The position numbers and the translations under genes are program-made. Shown piece by piece: positions 30,325-30,728 of a DNA stretch of 30,728 nucleotides. The stretch covers positions 1 to 30,728 of the forward strand of contig JAEXAJ010000129.1 in NCBI GenBank assembly GCA_023458215.1, in the 5' to 3' direction. This DNA is from Bacteroidota bacterium (GTDB lineage: Bacteria; Bacteroidota; Bacteroidia; Bacteroidales; Bacteroidaceae). Numbering within the stretch: the first letter of the stretch is position 1; every line of letters begins with the position of its first letter. The notes beneath the pieces are model-generated. The model saw nothing but the letters and a program-made list of their open reading frames with translations, had not been told where the DNA came from and searched no databases.

Positions 30325-30530
30325 CACCTCCACTGCGCAGCCTTCGGGCATAGGCGGAGGTGCGTCAGCGGAGGCGCTGTCAGGCGCAGTTAGGGGCGTT
30401 TGTCCGAAGCGCGAAGCGCAAGTTTTCGCCCCATCTGTGCCTGACAGTGTCGGAGTAGCACCGTAGCCGAAGCCCTTGATTTTTTCTTTTTGGTATCTTT
30501 TTCTTTTGCATCAAGGCAAAAGAAAAAGTA
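30325..30530 (-). repeat. Structured interspersed repeat, right copy (inverted)
   Basis: Read on the minus strand it repeats the left copy: a 13-bp stem CTTTTTCTTTTGC/GCAAAAGAAAAAG (30497-30509 with 30516-30528), then a hairpin with outer stem CTGTCAGGC/GCCTGACAG (30377-30385 with 30439-30447), a CAG/CTG step and the same GGGGCG/CGCCCC top (30392-30432). Compared with the left copy, paired stem bases change together. An extra stem, CACCTCC/GGAGGTG (30325-30331 with 30356-30362), flanks it. The open frame at 30194-30466 is a by-product of this GC-rich repeat. Confidence 0.78.
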
Positions 30531-30538
30531 CACAAACT

Positions 30539-30570
30539 CTTGTGGGTGTGGCAAATAATTCGTTACTTTG
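30539..30570 (+). promoter_or_regulatory. Probable rplS promoter
   Basis: CTTG (30539-30542), 20-nt spacer, then TTACTTTG (30563-30570), near the Bacteroides -33/-7 consensus. It predicts a leader of about 80 nt before rplS. I see no clear structured L19 leader in it. Confidence 0.5.
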
Positions 30571-30659
30571 CACCGCTTTCGCGCAATCGCTGTCAGGAGA
30601 TACAGAGAGAAGCCTGGTATGTTGCGTTGTAACGATCAAACAATTTAAGTAATAAAACA

Positions 30660-30728
30660 ATGGATTTAATTAAAATTGCAGAAGAAGCATTTGCTACCGG
30701 TAAACAACACCCGAGCTTCAAAGCAGGT
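30660..30728 (+). CDS. rplS: Ribosomal protein L19 (5' part, runs off the window)
   Basis: ATG at 30660-30662 opens a frame that stays open to the window end. Its 23 residues begin MDLIKIAEEAFATGKQ and continue HPSFKAG, which I recognise as the amino terminus of Bacteroides 50S ribosomal protein L19, a large-subunit protein at the interface with the small subunit. About one fifth of the usual length is visible. No Shine-Dalgarno sequence precedes it, only an A-rich stretch (AATAAAACA), as normal for this phylum. Confidence 0.85.
   Translation, partial: MDLIKIAEEAFATGKQHPSFKAG

Noticed and set aside
30194..30466. Plus-strand open frame of 90 codons
   Set aside because: Its second half is the inverted GC-rich repeat element, and there is no recognisable domain or promoter.
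29419..30659. tRNA, rRNA, CRISPR array or insertion sequence in the gene-free stretch
   Set aside because: No cloverleaf, regularly spaced repeat-spacer pattern or transposase frame was seen; the repeats are palindromic and irregular.

Overview
The window is a piece of a Bacteroides-type (gut Bacteroidales) chromosome. Support comes from a SusC/SusD pair with IPT-domain surface glycan-binding lipoproteins, several promoters with the Bacteroides -7 element TAnnTTTG, a lack of Shine-Dalgarno sites, and a right-edge gene whose first 23 residues read as Bacteroides ribosomal protein L19. I cannot name the species.

Left part (1-18,766): a polysaccharide utilization locus (PUL), with every gene on the minus strand. 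In transcription order it has four units: (i) a GH3 glucosidase overlapping a GH2 galactosidase; (ii) an AraC-family regulator; (iii) a CE7 acetyl esterase followed by a GH5 glycanase; (iv) SusC, SusD, two surface glycan-binding proteins and a GH26 endo-glycanase. A further regulated gene seems to begin at the left edge. The enzyme set (GH26 and GH5 endo-enzymes, deacetylase, exo-glucosidase, beta-galactosidase) suits an acetylated beta-mannan, glucomannan or beta-galactoglucomannan. That target is inferred, not shown.

The most interesting signal is regulatory. A 12-bp motif, YACTATNTTATC as read on the plus strand, lies at exactly the same distance (24 nt) from the -7 element of four minus-strand promoters: SusC, CE7, GH3 and a promoter at 42-85 that fires off the left edge (one mismatch there). 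Two of these promoters carry a second copy 16 bp further upstream, again in identical register. This looks like the operator of the local AraC-family protein and ties the whole PUL together without a hybrid two-component or ECF-sigma regulator.

Middle part (18,860-21,486, plus strand): an aldo/keto reductase of the YghZ/MgrA type, a DUF4136 lipoprotein and a small outer-membrane beta-barrel protein, ending at a bidirectional terminator. Long hairpins linked to 7-bp tandem repeats sit on both sides of the last two genes.

Right part (29,409-21,673, minus strand): a tight four-gene operon behind a consensus promoter (TTTG-N19-TATATTTG). It encodes a 5'-nucleotidase C-terminal-domain lipoprotein, a separate metallophosphatase, and two tandem paralogous fusions of a NagZ-like GH3 domain with a beta-lactamase-type serine hydrolase domain. 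One paralog has lost the catalytic lysine of the SxxK motif.

From 29,419 to 30,530 there is no convincing gene. The stretch is an island of nested palindromic repeats, including two inverted copies of a structured element whose stems differ by compensatory base changes. rplS (L19) begins at 30,660 and runs off the window.
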